From: Paragorgia papillata
Lineage: Eukaryota; Cnidaria; Anthozoa; Scleralcyonacea; Coralliidae
Length of the DNA: 64,000 nucleotides
NCBI GenBank assembly: GCA_035771165.1
Contig: JAWNZC010000472.1
Coordinates: 990,001-1,054,000, forward strand
Reading direction: 5' to 3'
Position numbers and translations under genes: made by a program. The first letter of the stretch is position 1, and every line of letters begins with the position of its first letter. The notes beneath the pieces are model-generated. The model searched no databases. It saw only the letters and a program-made list of their open reading frames with translations, and had not been told where the DNA came from. Of the stretch, positions 1 to 17,704 are shown piece by piece.

Positions 1-586
1 ATTACCTGACAGTCCGTGGCTGTCTATAATATACTGAGAGAATTTACTGAGAGTCTTTTATAGACTGCATTGTTTTAGATAGAGAAAAGTGAAAAGGCAG
101 TAAACTGCTGAGAATAGTTTTAATAACGAAATGCTCAATATTAGAAAATAGCTATCTAAAAGCTGCCTTAAATTGAGTCAGCATCATTGTTGTCTATCAA
201 TAGGAATTAAATAGCTATTTAAGAGCTATTTTTAGGAATTACAGTAAACACCTATTTCAGAGCTATTTTTTGCCAAATATAAATAACCTATGTTTGAAAT
301 ATGTTGAAATAGCCATGGACTATTTTACAAACTTAGATAAATAGAAATAAAATATCCACATTTTTGGTAAAATAGGGGGAAAATAGCACTAAATATGGAA
401 AAAATAGGTTTTAAATATGTCTGAGTGATTCTACAATTAAATTCCAGCCATTTACGTGATGAAGGGCTCCGCGTAAAACGTCAGTATTTTGTTATCAAAA
501 CTATTCCAGACGTTTACCATCTTTTCACTTTGCTCTATAATATACTGTTTATATTCTAGAGAAGACAGACTTAAAGAATTTGTTAT
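1..586. other. AT-rich sequence, no gene recognised
   Basis: Contains several degenerate repeats of an AGAGCTATTTTT-like motif between about 160 and 300. It probably belongs to the 3' part of the coronin locus (intron or downstream), but no coronin exon was found here. Confidence 0.4.
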
Positions 587-1323
587 GGTCAGTTTCAGCT
601 TGCTTTTGAAATCCAATACATATAATTGAAATGAACATTCCAAACCTATCTTGCAATGTTCAAAACTACGTTGTGAAGTAGATACAGTACAAATTCAAGT
701 TGGAAACTTGTTCCTGTTTTTAATGAAGTATACTTCATTTAAATCAAACCCAATACAAAAAATAATCTCCTGGTCCACAATTTTGCCAAAGGAGTTCAAT
801 TCAATTCAAAGCTTTATTTAAAATTCAAACTCAGGGGCGCAACTAAGGGGGAGGGGGGGGGGGGGGTTGCGACCCCTGCCCTTTTTAACCCCTGCCCTTT
901 TTGTACCTCTAATACTAGGTTAGACATTAGATAAACAGATAATTAATCGTGTTGTAGCACGCAATACAATTCTCCGCAATAATGCGAGACCAAAATAAAA
1001 ATTTCCGCAACCAAAAATACGAGAAAAGCATCCTAAAAATGCAGGAAATGCTGTTTCTGAGACCCCAAATTTTTTTTGGGGGGCATGCCCCTGGACCCCC
1101 CTAGAATCCCTGCTTCCCACGCCACTGGCTTCCAGTCCCAAATTGTTTAGAATACTGAACGACTTTGCCCTTTTTTTGCATTCAACCCCTGCCCTCGAAA
1201 TGTTCTAGTTGCGCCCCTGAAACTTCACAATGAACTTCGCGAACTTCTGTTGTAGTTCCCAACCTTCAAACAAATGTTGACAAACAAATTTTAAAAGCAA
1301 GCTGAAGCCTGAAACTGACTATA
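587..1323. repeat. Family C inverted-repeat element, interrupted by an insertion
   Basis: The left end reads GTCAGTTTCAGCTTGCTTTT and the right end is its reverse complement. Two cleaner copies occur at 8130-8482 and 31557-31867. This copy is split by the element at 832-1219. Its right end is 26 bp from the donor side of coronin exon 5. Confidence 0.75.
832..1219. repeat. hAT-like short inverted-repeat element nested in family C
   Basis: Terminal repeats CAGGGGCGCAACTA and TAGTTGCGCCCCTG match the hAT-type CAGGGG end. Inside, CCCCTGCCCTTTTT is repeated. A clean 8-bp target duplication is not visible. Confidence 0.6.
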
Positions 1324-1342
1324 AAACATGCTGTGTAGTCTA

Positions 1343-6875
<5,533 letters not shown>

Positions 6876-8129
6876 TTCTTACGATGGTCGGGAAACTAAG
6901 ATAGCGTGCTGGGCTGTGTGGTGACCTTTTTCGGTGGATTTCTCCCGAGATCGAGCAGAGAGGAAAAGTCTCGCTCAATTTTCAGCAAGGAAATGCTCGA
7001 CAGAGGAAGGAAGTGGTTGAAGAAATACGTTTTCCCTTGTTTGGAAGCGCTCTGAACTATGACGTCACAAATATAATAAATTACGATTTAATTGATCGAA
7101 CATTCTGAAATTCTAGCTATGATATCAGTTCAACAATTTTATCTATTTTTCCGTTTTATTTATTTATTTTAATTTTATTTAGTCAGTTGAGACACAGGGT
7201 CTTTGTTCTATTGTTTTGTTCCCGTTTTATGCAAACTTGTGTACGCTGAAGACAGAGAATTAAGTACTACAATTGCTCAACCGTGTTAAAAAGACAAGTA
7301 GTTTGCTCAGTTTCCAAACCATTTCCAGACCATCATTGATGACTATGATCAAACAACATTCAGCATATCATTTATCAATTTATTATCTGATCAAGATTGA
7401 TAAATGATAATAATTATATCTAACCATATATGGTATATTATATTATATATAATATATAAATTGTGTTTAGTGTATAATATAGCGTATAAAAATCACTATT
7501 TCCGATCCTAATATTGTCCCCAAAATGCAGGAAATAGCATTTCAGGGTATCAGAAATCAAAACATTTCCGCCTAGAGGTGTCAACCCCCTCTTTAAAAAA
7601 ATCCTGGATCCGCCGCCCCTGATGATAGTACATCTGAGCCATTGACTTGCCCCAACAAGTCTGATCCGATTATGATTTATACGGATTACCAAAACCGATG
7701 ATGCGCGGCATGGCCACAAAAAAACACGTCATGATTTCTGCCGTAAAACATCAACGAAATTGTCTGCATTCCTAAACCGTTTTGGCTGAAGTAACAAATG
7801 GACCAATCATATTTCAGTGATCTCACTGTGTCAATTTCAAAGGCTAAGGAATGCAGACGGTTCGTTAATGTTTTGGCGGAAATCATGACATGACTTGTTT
7901 ATTTTGGGCCATGCATGCAGTGGATCATGAGTTTTGGTAATAAGTTGCTCCAAATTCTAAGGTTGAAATGTTAATGTAAATACATTATTGTGAGACTGGG
8001 TGGGCTTTTAAGTTTTCGGTTTGCGCTCTTTTATTAAATTTCTTTAAACTTTTTTTGGCTAGAAATGCCATTGTTCTCTTTCTTGTCACTTCCTGTCACT
8101 TCTTGTAGCTTGCGCGCAGAAACGCGGCT
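6876..8129. other. Divergent intergenic region of coronin and RAD54B
   Basis: Lies between the two start codons and must contain at least part of both promoters. I see no unambiguous TATA box. A family B fragment is at about 7497-7625, and a 24-bp-scale inverted pair around 7721-7890 (CATGATTTCTGCCGTAAAAC) forms another small foldback. Confidence 0.4.
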
Positions 8130-8482
8130 GCTAGTCCGTTTTAGCACGGTTTTAGCTTGCTTTTGAAATCCAATACGTATAATTGAAATGAACATTCCGA
8201 ACTTACGTTGCAATGTTCCGAACTCCATTGCGAGGTAGATACAAATTTAAGTCGGCAATTTGTTTCTGCTTAACCAAGTATCTATTATTATATTCTATAC
8301 ATTGAACAAATAATCTTCTCCGTGATTTTACCAAAGGAATTCGATTCAAAGCTTATTAAATTCGAACTTCCCGACGAACTTCACAACGAACTTCGCGAAC
8401 TTCCGTACCAAGTTCCCAACCTTCCAACGAATGTTGACAAACGAATTTCAAAAGCAAGCTGAAACTGACTATAATACCTGCC
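8130..8482. repeat. Family C inverted-repeat element upstream of RAD54B
   Basis: Ends in TTTTAGCTTGCTTTTGAAAT and ATTTCAAAAGCAAGCTGAAA, and shares AATTGAAATGAACATTCCGA with the copies at 587 and 31557. Its right end is about 240 bp from the RAD54B start codon. Confidence 0.8.
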
Positions 8483-8518
8483 TAATTATATTTTTGCAAC
8501 ATGCATGCACTATTAGCG

Positions 8519-8561
8519 CAACTTCGGCCGATACTCGGAAGTACTTCGGCCGATACTCGGA
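8519..8561. promoter_or_regulatory. Short direct repeat in the RAD54B upstream region
   Basis: ACTTCGGCCGATACTCGGAA is present twice in tandem about 170-200 bp before the RAD54B ATG. GC content is unusual for the surroundings; a regulatory role is only a guess. Confidence 0.3.
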
Positions 8562-8724
8562 ATTCAGGGATTTTACGGGGTGTCCCTTCCCCTGGGGGCA
8601 TTGTCCAGGACTATGGCGGGCTATTTTAAATAATTTGCATGTTGTAGTCTTTCAAGTCAACATTGCGTGCAAATTTTGCCTTCAGATATTCTTTGATGTA
8701 TACAGAATGAAACTTAAGTAAACA

Positions 8725-11700
8725 ATGCGACGTTCTGCAGCACCTTCGCAGACCCAAAGAGCTTTTAAACGACAAAAAACAGACACAGAAAAAGGTGATA
8801 TTGACAATGAAGGATGCAGTATCAACGCTACTCTAGAGTCGATTCAATCCAATCTGAATGGCAATGTTATAGATGGAGAGGTATTGTTATTATAACTGTT
8901 TATGTTTTGTTAGTTTTTATTGAAGTGTTTAGTTTTTTAGGCGCAACTATTCGTTGTTTACAATTTTTTGTGGTCTTTAATTTAGCATCTCCCTTGGATT
9001 TCCTTATTTCGCCTTTGACCTATTGAGGGCTTTTTATATTTACCCCCCAGGATATATGACAAGTTGTTATAATTATACAATTGTTATTGAAAATTGGTTA
9101 TATCTCTAATATACAGTACCTCTGATCCCCCTTTGGAAATATGCTTCTGATTTCTGCTATGCCTTCTTCCATCTTTCATCCACCCTTGGAAATAACTTTA
9201 TATATATTATTTGCTCCCCTTGGTTGTTGCTCAGTGTCCCCCTTGGAAATTACTAGTCTAGGACCCCCCTGGATATCCAAGGCCTTCAATAGGGGGGTGC
9301 GCATATTAAATGATGGCCCATTGAGTCAAATTGACCATACTGAAAAAGATAGTGACTTGTACATTTAACCACAATTCTTTGTGCATAATAAATATTGTTT
9401 CTTGTACAATTATCGGAAGATAGGTCTTTAAAAAGATCAACCTTAGTAGGAGTGAAGTTCTTGCTTACTTAATCCATGTTAGTATGCTAAATGTTTTAGT
9501 TGTTTGAGCTGATTTGAAGTTGCAAAGCATTGTGGTTAAATGTACCGCCGCCATCTTTTTCAGTACTGTCAATTATATGTTTTGTATCTGTTTTACTGAC
9601 AGTCAATGTTAATAATAAATAAAATGGTTGGCTGAGCACACAAACATGTACATATCGAATGGAAACTTAATATTTTTATGTTTGACGTTGACATTAGAAG
9701 TTATGTTTTGATGGGCGGTGTTTTTGCTTAAGTGCAAACGACTGTAGTAGTGATTTACCATCTTCAATCTTATGAGGTGAATCACCACGGACCATACCTA
9801 GTGTACTTCATGGTTCATTGGGAAGGGAAGGGAAGAGGTGAGACTGAGGGTTATATGTTAATTATATGCAAGATTATATGCATGAGGCTAATATTATAAT
9901 CAGTGGCGTAGGAAGCAAGTTGATCTTGGAGGAGCACAGCTTCAAAAGGGCACTTTGTTTAGGGGGTAGCACTTCAAAAGGACACTTGAAACACATGTTT
10001 TATCATAAAAAGGACACTTTTCTGTTGCAAAAAGGGCACTTCATGACAACATTGGGGGGGGGGCACATGCCCCATTTCCCCCCCGGTTCCTGCACCCCTG
10101 GTTATAATGCGGCTATATCTGCCTCCTCCACTGGCATCTTTTTAAAATTTATTATATAAACACAATTACATTAAAACACATGACAAACACACAGACACGC
10201 AAAAGATGGAAAGGCACTAGAAACTAATGCAAAGTGTGATGGTTAACCAAGTAATCATACACGAGGAGAAGTGTTTCATCAGGATATATCCAAACACCGA
10301 GATGTTTGTTGAAAACCGAGGTTTTTGAACAAACTTTGAGGTGTTTGGATATCCTGATGAAACACGAGTACTCCTCCGAGTGTATGATATAGCATCTCAA
10401 ACAAATCAGTATTTTAAGAGAAAATAAAGATGAAAGTTTGCTTAATTTATGTAATTTCTTCCAAAGATATCCAAACCACCGACACGGTACTGATTTCCTT
10501 TGTGTTTTCCTCATGAATTATTAATGAGTTTGAGATGTTATTTTACAAACTCATACCCAGGGTGTTTACTCGGTACTCGCATACTACTGCACTGATCAAT
10601 GCATTAGTAGTCGAAGCGATTTACTTCAGTAATGATTATTAATCAACACCTATTTTTTTCCAGCAACCATGTAATAAAGAGAACACATGTATCAAGCAAG
10701 CAAAGTTTGTCAAACAGTTGGTGATGCCAAACTCATTCCAAACTCCAGTCCGAAGCAATTTATCAAAAGGTGTATTTTTGATATTATATTGAGTTATAAG
10801 TTTTTGCCAATATTAATTTCGATATTTTTCAATGCTAATTTAAGGCACTAGTTTATAAAGTTTAACATGGTGTTCCTGTTTTCTGTTAGTAAGTACACCA
10901 GAAACTACAAGCAGTGACAATCTTGCTCAATATTATAATGTCATGTGGTACGTAATTACTACTAGAATAAGACAATATGCTGTATTGTAGTAATCATGCA
11001 AATTTATTTAGAATAACATATATTGGTGCAGTTTTTTTGTTGTTGTTTTTGGGGTGTGTTTTTTTTGGGGGGGTGGTGGGGGGGGGGGGGGTGTCAAGAA
11101 GTGTGGTGGTCTGGGGTCCACCAAGGGGTGTTAGCAACATTTTTGGGTGATTTGGTAATTGGCTAGGGGATCCCTGGGTGGAGGGTGTGAGAATTCGTGT
11201 AGGGGATCTGGGGGCCCACCATGGGGTATTAGCAACATTTTTGGGTGATATGTTCAATGCCCAGCCCATGGGTAATAATGACCTGGGGTAGATGGTGTTT
11301 ACCCTTGGATTTGATTAACCTGTGATTTAATTGACATAATAATTATTGTAAAATTAATTAGTTATTGGGTAGTGTTAATTTATGCATAGTGATTTCTAAC
11401 TGTATTGTATTTCTTTCAGGGGTAAAATGTCAAAGAAAAAGGTTTGTTGGTCACGAATATTTATATAATAAGTTTAATTTATCTTGGCTATTAAAATATA
11501 GAGAGACCAACTAAACTCTACTCGCATGGTCGAAGCTTGAGAACGGGGTTGTTCCCAAACGGTCACCCATCCAAGTACTAACCCCATCCAACCGGGCTTA
11601 ACTATTGGTGAGAGGCAGCGCCCTAACAGCATGCGCCACCCGTGCTCCCCAATCCTCTGGCTAATGCCAGACGATTTTATTCACCTCTGGGGAAGCCCTC

Positions 11701-14700
11701 GGACAGGAATGAGTTAATGTACTGAATGACTACTGTAACCTTGGCTTTAGGAGCTGGCTCAAAGTAATTATGTCTAGTCATCGCGCAATGACGGACCAAA
11801 ATCGTCAAATGACTGGCAAATATCTACTTTATGATCTTATTTAATCTACAAAATCTTGTTTGTTGTTTAAATAAGAATGTCTTTTAATGTCATATATTAA
11901 TTTTGTAATTTTTGCAGCACAAGAAATGGGAAGGTGATGGTAAGTGGTAATTCTAATTGTCAATTAAATTGCTTCCACAGCGAGAAATGAGTTAAAATAT
12001 ACAATGTGTTGTTATTATCAGGTATTTTAGTGACGAAGGGAAGAACAGCAATACTTCAAGATACTGATGGCAAAGAGTGAGTACTAAATTAATAGAGTTA
12101 ATAATCATGCCTGGCCATATTTCAGACGCGTGCGTCTTTGAGAAATTGTGATGCGCAGAGTTGGAAAAAAGCTGCGGGTATGCGGGTGCCACCCGGAGGA
12201 AGGTTTACTTTAGTGAGGAAGGTTTAAGTGAAAACACGTGAAACAACACATTCGGCAACCTCGTACCCAGGGTCTTATCTCCGCTGCTCCGCCCACCGCT
12301 GCGAAAAGACCCTGGTTGCGGCTGGTCACGTGCCCCCTAAAAATTGGGGGGTTTTCAATTAACGATTTTAAAAATACTCAGGGAGGAGTGACAAAGGCAC
12401 AATTACAACCGCTTCACCGTTTTGTTTATACAAATAATATATTACGTCTGGCGTCGTTGTCTGGCGCCAGGCTGTTGATCGCAAAATATCTGTTGAAATG
12501 AAAACAACAAAAAACAAACGTACTCGGTGTTGACAAAACATATCTCGCTTTCTTCTTTGGTGTACGACGTCGAAGAACAAAAGATCATGTCGAATCCAAC
12601 AGTTAAAGAAATCCCGAATAAGATATACCAATCGACTCGAATCGACTATTAAATGCACCGTCGAATGCGTGTCGACTTCATCGCAGTGTTGGTGATGTGA
12701 ACTGTGAAGTACCTTAAGCATTTGTACAACAAGGCAAATTTTGAACTGCATTATTTGGCCGAAATGCCTTACGGTAAAAGACTTCCTTGCGACGAGTGCT
12801 CTTCCTCGTTTAATCTAAAGGCCATGTGAAAGAAGATTACAAAATTTCACAAAGTTCAAGACGTTGGTTTGCGAGAGCCAAACCGCTTTCTCTCGCATAA
12901 AAAAATGCATTGACATTTCAGCCAATGCCCCGATAACCGCGGCGAAAAGTGCCGAAAGAAGCGATTCAGGAAAGATTGCAACTATACAATATCAAGCCGA
13001 CTAGTACTGTCCTTTCACGCGCATTTGTCATCAACAGAAAGTCAGGTAAATGCAGTTGTTGAATCGCGTTTTTCATTCTTTCAGTAAACTTTATAGTTCG
13101 CCTAAATCTAATATCAGATTTTAGAATATGAGTATTAAAACTGGACTTGTGTTGTAGCATTGTCATTGAGTGTGCAGCTTACTAAAGCTAACCACCCCTC
13201 CCATGATTTAAAATTTGTTTAGGCGGCACGTGACCAGCCGCAACCAGGGTCTTTTCGGAGATAAGACCCTGGGTACGAGGTTGCACATTCGGTAATCTGA
13301 GAAAGTTACAATTGATCAAGCAAGGTGTCGAGAAGAAATGCGATTTGCAGCAAAACATTGGCTAACCAACAATTATGCAGCACTGGCAGTGGCAGCAGTT
13401 ACGTGTGTGAGACATGTACGCTGATGTCTGCTGTGATGTCTGTATCTTCGCAGCAGTCGAGGGTAGTTGGCAGACTATCAGTCAGCAGCGGTCAGTTATT
13501 AGTAGCTATTGTAGTAGCCAAGCTTATCTAGGAAAACCTAGAAAACCAGGGTACTGTAAAAGTCACGCAGTATTTATGAACGTTGCAAAACACAAAATTC
13601 TCGCTATATATTTTGAGGAAGGTTATCTAAACTTAAAAACCCATCCTGAGGAAGGTTGAATACTTTTTCCAACTCTGGCCACGCGCCTCGTCTGTAGATG
13701 AATAGATCTGTGACTTTACTGCCAGTTTGGAGAAAATCTTAAAAAAATTCTTCCTTGAGTGAAGGAAGAATTTTACAGTAACGTAGCAGAAGATTTATAC
13801 AGTAACGCAGTAACATATTCTTATGCTGGTGTAACTCTGTATGATCGGGAGGAGGAGCCGGAACGTCTTACAACACAGCGGAATGTTTTGGGTTTTTTCG
13901 GGGGGTTTTTATTATTTTTTTTATTAGCTTCGCCATAGACTTGACTAAATACATTTATGATATCACATAATAAACTAAAACGAGGACCATTCAAACACAA
14001 ACACAAATTTAAACCTATGGCTGGGTCACCGCAACAGCGTGAAGGCCAATTACTGTGGGTCCAAAAATATAAAAGTTAAAGTCAAAAATTCTAACAAAAC
14101 TTACACAATATACAATATACAATATAGAAATAAATACTAAAAACAGCAAGTAATGCTGTGGGTAAGACTGTGAGAATTGTTACAATTTGGACATATAGTT
14201 TTGAAAGAACTGGATCGTCAGGGTTATAGGTATTCACAAGAGCAGTAAAGTAGTAGCTGAGCATCAGAGATCTAAATGTGGCCAGTTCTAGTGTATTATT
14301 TGAAATTAACGAGCGTGGTCCATATTCTTGTAGTTCTGTTGAAGTTTTCAGAGGTTTCATTATTTGTAATAGCAGGCTTCGTTTAAAATATATACGTTTG
14401 TGTCCACTATATACAGTAGCGGAACATCTTACAACATAGCAAAACGTCCTGAATACAACGTAACGGAACGTCGTACAACCTAACAGAGCGTTTTATAGTG
14501 TAGCCAGGGGCGTCGGAGCGACGATAAAAGTGGAGGGGCCGAAATAATCTAGGGGGGTCTGGGGGCATGCCCCACCGGAAAATTTTGAAATCTAGAGTCC
14601 CGGAAATGGCATTTCCTGCATTTGCGGACAAGGATTTACAGAATTCTGAAGGTCCGAAAACGTCTTAAAAAACATTACTTTTGCGGACATTGAATATCTG

Positions 14701-17549
14701 CATTCAAATTTCTTTAGTATATCTTTATTCAAATACGGATTAGTGCATTTGTTGTATTGGATAATGCTTACAAGAGGTCATTTAAAAACAGAATTGAAAG
14801 GAATGAATGCTGTATTAATGTAAAAAGACCAGACAGACACAAGGCCATAAGTTGATGTTAGAAATAATGTTAGAAATAATGTTTTATTATTACTGGCCTT
14901 GTTAAAAAGTGGGGGGGGCCCAAACATGTTCTGGCCCCCCCAAAAGTGGGGGGGGAGCAGGCCCCCCCGGCCCCCCCGCTTCCGACGCCCCTGAGTGTAG
15001 CGGAATATTTTATTGCCGTGTATTAGTGCATGCAGCGGAATTGTTATAACATAGCGTAGTATTTTACAAGCTACACGTAGAAACGTCACATACTTGTTAC
15101 AAATGTAGCTGTTGCAACTTCAGACTTGATACAGAGTATATTATATGGTATCGTAGCTTTTAGTGAAAATTAATGTCCTATAATATATAGGATTGGTAAA
15201 GGACAAGGCTACAAAGCAGAGGAGTTATCAACTTTTAGTGAAGGACAAACTCTTTGTGTTGGCGGAAAACTAATCGAGGTAAGATATGACATTAATTTTT
15301 CTAATGATACACTGCTACAAATTTTATTCAAAATTAATGTATTTTGTATTTTCAGATAATTGATAAAATCTCCAAGGATGTGTATCTTAGCGGCAAGTGC
15401 TTCCAACAGATGTCACGTGATCAACTGGACTCGAATAATGAACAGAAGAAACCAGGTGGGAGCATGATCGCAGGTTATAGATATAGGCCGGTCAGAGCCT
15501 CAATAAAACTGGATGGGGCATTGGGCCGGATTTAGGGTGCCAGTTGTATGATGACGTGACCACTACCCAAGATGGCCTTCACTAAAGTTCATAAGATTTC
15601 GTAGCCATTGAAAACAGACAAAAAGAGTTATTTTAAGAAAATTTAAACGAATGTAAGGACACAAGAAGTACTCAGTGAGGTTTAAGACGCTAATTTCTTG
15701 CATTTGTTTCTGTTACTGAGCTGTAAAACATTTAAATTTCGTTGTTTTTCTTCAGTGCCGACATTAACGAAGAAACTTCACGATAATATAAACTGAAAAA
15801 CAGACTATAAAATCTACGAATAATTCAATTCCAAGTCTTAAATTGTACCTTTTATAGTAATCTTAATGCCTTAACAATATCTCGTGTTGTGTGCTTGCCA
15901 TCTTTGAACTGTATTTGTTGTTAAACAGAATTCCTAGTCATATGTGCTCCTATAAGTGGTAGCGCTTGCATATGAGATGTAGTTAAAATGATATGATAAG
16001 TTGTACGTATATACATGCATATAGTGCATGTGGTACGCGGTTTGCGAGCTTGGTGTGTGTACCTATAGCATGCACCTTCATATATCATTTGAAAGTTCTC
16101 GGCGAACTCTAACTTTAAACCAAGCTCTAAAACTAATCCAACCTAGGGTCTTAAACTTGCAATTCTGAATATTATAGTGTTCCTGGCAAAGCCTTTTTCA
16201 AATCCTCAAAAGACGACTTCCACAACTGTGTCAGTCTCGTGCAACAGCAACAAAGAATCCGAAGGACACCGAACTGTTGTCCCTCGTCATGATCCCCGTG
16301 CACCAGGAGCTCTTGTGATGCCCAGACCTAGTGCTTCACATCAGGTGATTGCTTTATTATGCCAAAAATACATTGTCTTTACCGTGCACAAGTTTGCATA
16401 AACGTGAACAAAATTACAAAAAGATAGAGCGAAAAATTTCGCATATCAAAGGCGCTCCAGGCAACCGCCATACGACACATGTCAGACCACGAATCACAGT
16501 TAATGACGTAGGCATTGATTTTACAGAGGGAGGGAAACCGGAGAACCCGGCGAAAAACCCTCGAAGCACAGGAGAGACCAACTAAACTCTACTCACATTA
16601 GTCCCAAGCTCGAGAACGGGGTTATTCCCAGATGATCACCCATCCAAGTACTAACCCTGTCCAACTGGGCTTAAGTTTGGACTGCAGCGGTAAGAGGAAG
16701 CGCGCTAACAGTATAGACCATCCTTGTTCCCCAACACCAGCCTATACATACAGTTCAGCAGAATCGGGAGAGTATTGTTTCTTTGATTCTAATTTTATCT
16801 TGTTTGTGAATTATATAGTGGGACCACAATAAAAGACAGGCTGCAATTGTGGATGTAGTGGTTGATCCTTATGTTGCCAATGCATTACGTCCTCATCAAA
16901 GGGAAGGAGTGAGGTTTTTGTACGAGTGTGTGATGGGAATGAGATCTTTTATTGGCAATGGAGCTATACTAGCGTAAGTCTCAACACCAGTGGTCTTGTG
17001 GGAAACTGGTTTGTATTGAAGAGTTTGTAGGATTGTTTTTAAATGTGTGTAATCTAATCTTTGTTTGTAATCTAGAGATGATATGGGTCTTGGAAAAACA
17101 CTTCAGTGTATAGCACTTGTGTGGTAGGTTCGAAATCAAGATCTTGAAGAGAAATGAAGCGGGGGGGGGGGGGGGGGGGGGGGATAGAAAGATGGAAAGA
17201 AAGAGGAAGAGATGAAAGGAGTATGGTACTGGGAGGGGAGTATTGTAAGTAAGAGGAAAGGGAGTTCGGGAAGGAAGGGGGGTGGAAAGAAAGGAGAGAT
17301 GAAGAGAGAGAAAAAGAAAGGAAGAGGGAGATGTTGAGATGAAAAGAAAAGAAAAGAAAAAGAGGTAGAAAGGGAAGAATGGGGGGGAGAAGGAAGGCAT
17401 GAAGAATGGAGAGGGGAACAGACAGACAGAAGAAAAGAGGCAGACAAACAAACAGACAGACACACAAACAAACAAACAAACAAACAAACAAACAAACAAA
17501 CAAAGGCAGACAGAGACAGACAGACAGGCAGGCAGACAGACAGACAATC

Positions 17550-17591
<42 letters not shown>

Positions 17592-17642
17592 TCAGACAGG
17601 CAGACTGACTGACTGACTGACTGACTGACTGACTGACTGACT

Positions 17643-17704
<62 letters not shown>

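Noticed and set aside
12368..12751. 127-codon minus-strand frame as a nested gene
   Set aside because: It lies inside the 1-kb TIR element, has no recognisable motif, and has no sensible codon pattern.
17072..17612. Ser/Cys/Val-rich and Thr/Asp/Arg/Gln-rich frames
   Set aside because: CAGA/CAAA tetranucleotide repeat in RAD54B intron 11.
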